NCBI GenBank assembly: GCA_900772835.1
Contig: CAAGSA010000043.1
Coordinates: forward strand, 1 to 17,754
DNA from: an uncultured Prevotella sp.
GTDB taxonomy: Bacteria; Bacteroidota; Bacteroidia; Bacteroidales; Bacteroidaceae
Reading direction: 5' to 3'
DNA: 17,754 nucleotides
This document shows, one piece after another, positions 16,581 to 17,754 of this stretch (position 1 is its first letter; each line of letters begins with the position of its first letter). The notes under the pieces are model-generated. The model did no database searches and was not told the DNA's origin. It saw nothing but the letters and a program-made list of their open reading frames with translations. Made by a program: the position numbers and the translations under genes.

Positions 16581-17279
16581 ATGGATGAGAAACTGAAAAT
16601 TCTTCTTTGCGAAGACGACGAGAACCTCGGAATGCTGCTTCGCGAGTATCTGCAGGCCAAAGGCTATTCAGCAGAGTTGTGCCCGGACGGAGAAGCTGGA
16701 ATGAAGGCTTTCCTCAAGACGAAGTTCGATATATGTGTGCTCGATGTGATGATGCCGAAGAAGGACGGATTCACTCTGGCTCAGGAGATACGACAGGCAA
16801 ACACGGAGATTCCAATCATCTTCCTTACTGCAAAGACTCTCAAGGACGATATCCTCGAAGGATTCAAGATTGGTGCCGACGACTATATCACAAAGCCTTT
16901 CTCTATGGAAGAGCTCGTGTTCCGTATTGAGGCAATCCTGCGTCGCGTGCGCGGCAAGAAGAACAAGGAGAACACCCTGTACCATATCGGACGCTTCACC
17001 TTCGACACACAGAAGCAGCTGCTCTCCATCGGCGACAAGCAGACGAAGCTCACCACTAAGGAGAATGAGCTCCTCGCCCTGTTGTGCAGCCACGCAAACG
17101 AAATCCTTCAGCGTGATTTCGCACTGAAGACAATCTGGATCGACGACAACTATTTCAACGCCCGTTCCATGGACGTATACATCACCAAGCTGCGCAAGCA
17201 TCTGAAGGACGACGACCAAATCGAAATCATCAATATCCACGGCAAGGGCTACAAGCTGATTACTCCAGAGGAGGACTAA
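16581..17279 (+). CDS. rprY: OmpR/PhoB-family response regulator, RprY-like
   Basis: The product (232 aa) is a cytoplasmic transcription regulator. The receiver domain (about 5-118) has the acidic pair Asp11/Asp12 in CEDDENLG, the phosphorylated Asp55 in VLDVMMPKKDGF, the switch Thr83 in LTAK and Lys105 in TKPFSMEEL. The winged-helix domain (about 132-228) has the family pattern LTTKENELLALL (157-168), SMDVYITKLRKHLKDD (196-211) and the wing IHGKGYKL (219-226). All key residues are intact. ATG 16581 gives the expected receiver start. The 102-bp gap after the kinase gene has no TAnnTTTG match, so both genes are probably on one mRNA ending at the hairpin at 17350-17423. In Bacteroides fragilis this pair was found through an effect on tetracycline resistance, and in Porphyromonas gingivalis RprY has been linked to oxidative stress; its role here is inferred only by family. 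Confidence 0.92.
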   Translation: MDEKLKILLCEDDENLGMLLREYLQAKGYSAELCPDGEAGMKAFLKTKFDICVLDVMMPKKDGFTLAQEIRQANTEIPIIFLTAKTLKDDILEGFKIGADDYITKPFSMEELVFRIEAILRRVRGKKNKENTLYHIGRFTFDTQKQLLSIGDKQTKLTTKENELLALLCSHANEILQRDFALKTIWIDDNYFNARSMDVYITKLRKHLKDDDQIEIINIHGKGYKLITPEED

Positions 17280-17349
17280 GCCATTCCTGATAGGATACGG
17301 ACGGCAAACCGGCATATCTCGGCATACTGCAACAGTTTGCCCCGCCACC

Positions 17350-17423
17350 AACAGAGACAATGTATGACATTTCCTTTTTGCAGCAACTGCACAAGGAAAA
17401 TCACACATTGTCTCTGTTTTTTT
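17350..17423 (+). terminator. Long nested hairpin terminator after the two-component genes
   Basis: ACAGAGACAATGT (17351-17363) pairs perfectly with ACATTGTCTCTGT (17405-17417). Inside it TTTCCTT (17370-17376) pairs with AAGGAAA (17393-17399), and TGCAG (17379-17383) with CTGCA (17387-17391) around a CAA loop. Seven T residues (17417-17423) follow the outer arm. The structure lies about 70 bp after the regulator stop codon and should terminate rightward transcription. It is much longer than a usual intrinsic terminator. Confidence 0.85.
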
Positions 17424-17432
17424 ATATTCCGT

Positions 17433-17506
17433 GCCTTGAAATGTATATCCCAAGCCACGGAATGTATATCCCAAGCCACGGAATGTACATCCCAAGCCTT
17501 GCAATA
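17433..17506. repeat. 21-bp tandem repeat array (three full units plus a partial one)
   Basis: Units start at 17433, 17454, 17475 and 17496. Units two and three share GCCACGGAATGTA(T/C)ATCCC and differ at one base; unit one differs in the CTTGA/CACGG part; the fourth breaks off after 11 bases. The array is bracketed by an imperfect inverted repeat: a T-rich left arm (about 17415-17439) and an A-rich right arm (about 17494-17517) containing AATATAAAAAAAC. It has no credible coding sense. The following stretch to the promoter (17518-17688) is AT-rich and holds nothing I recognise. Confidence 0.75.
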
Positions 17507-17688
17507 TAAAAAAACGGCACTCCTCGCTGCTTTTCTGTGCTCTAAGTACAGTATTGCTTCTATTCTTTGTCCGGTTTATTGTTAGAAAACCATACGGCGA
17601 CAGAGATGTTTACGATGCTTTAAATGTTAAAAAACGGCATTATGGTGGAAAATCTTTATGTTTGTTTTTTTTATTTAATAAAATATTG

Positions 17689-17696
17689 TACTTTTG
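17689..17696 (+). promoter_or_regulatory. Promoter -7 element of the right-edge RNA gene
   Basis: TACTTTTG matches TAnnTTTG and is followed after about 4 nt by the conserved sequence of the predicted SRP RNA. A TTTG at 17661-17664 is upstream, but its spacing (24 bp) is longer than normal. Confidence 0.55.
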
Positions 17697-17700
17697 TAAC

Positions 17701-17754
17701 GACTCTCAAACCTGTTAGTCGGGCGGAACATATTCCGCTATGATGGTCAGGCAG
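17701..17754 (+). ncRNA. ffs: Probable signal recognition particle 4.5S RNA, 5' part (runs off right edge)
   Basis: The sequence between the promoter and the window end has no start codon with a useful frame and carries GGTCAGG at 17745-17751. This is the 5' strand of the universally conserved helix 8 of SRP RNA. It begins 44 nt after the predicted transcription start; the same motif begins 42 nt into E. coli 4.5S RNA. A segment like GCGGAAC...TA.TCCGCTATGAT precedes it, in the place where E. coli has CGCAAC...TACTC. The matching 3' strand (GGAA tetraloop, AGCAG) lies outside the window, so the call cannot be completed. A structured mRNA leader (GCGGAA/TTCCGC can self-pair) is the alternative. 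Confidence 0.55.

Overview
The window looks like chromosomal DNA of a Bacteroidales bacterium, most likely Prevotellaceae. Eight places carry the Bacteroidetes -7 promoter element TAnnTTTG at plausible distances from genes. Shine-Dalgarno sequences are essentially absent. The gene set (serine palmitoyltransferase, RprX/RprY-like two-component pair, lon-tgt-LptG order) also fits. The genus is an inference from protein style, not a match. No phage, insertion sequence, CRISPR array or tRNA was seen.

Layout. 1-1004 (-): a HisC-like protein running off the left edge whose pyridoxal-phosphate lysine and several other active-site residues are replaced. 1119-2390 (+), divergent from it: an MltF-type lytic transglycosylase lipoprotein whose substrate-binding domain seems to lack its second lobe. 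9380-2420 (-): a five-gene run lon, tgt, LptF/LptG-type permease, RhlE-type helicase, TetR-type regulator, with short gaps and one visible promoter in front of lon. 9571-10266 (+), divergent from lon: a TrmN6-type tRNA methyltransferase. 10285-10416: a 22-bp tandem repeat array in the convergent gap.

13379-10457 (-) holds a diacylglycerol-kinase-family lipid kinase followed by an LtaS-like membrane phosphoglycerol transferase. Divergent from them at 13540-14727 (+) is serine palmitoyltransferase, the first enzyme of sphingolipid synthesis. Together these three read as a membrane-lipid module. An LtaS-type reaction on phosphatidylglycerol releases diacylglycerol, which the kinase could recycle, and a sphingolipid is a possible acceptor. 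This is the most interesting functional hypothesis in the window.

14919-17279 (+) is the two-component pair, ended by a long nested hairpin terminator. A 21-bp tandem array flanked by an inverted repeat follows. The right edge carries a promoter and what looks like the 5' half of the signal recognition particle RNA. Two genes (the lipid kinase and the histidine kinase) have their start codon only 4-6 nt behind the -7 element, which predicts leaderless mRNAs.
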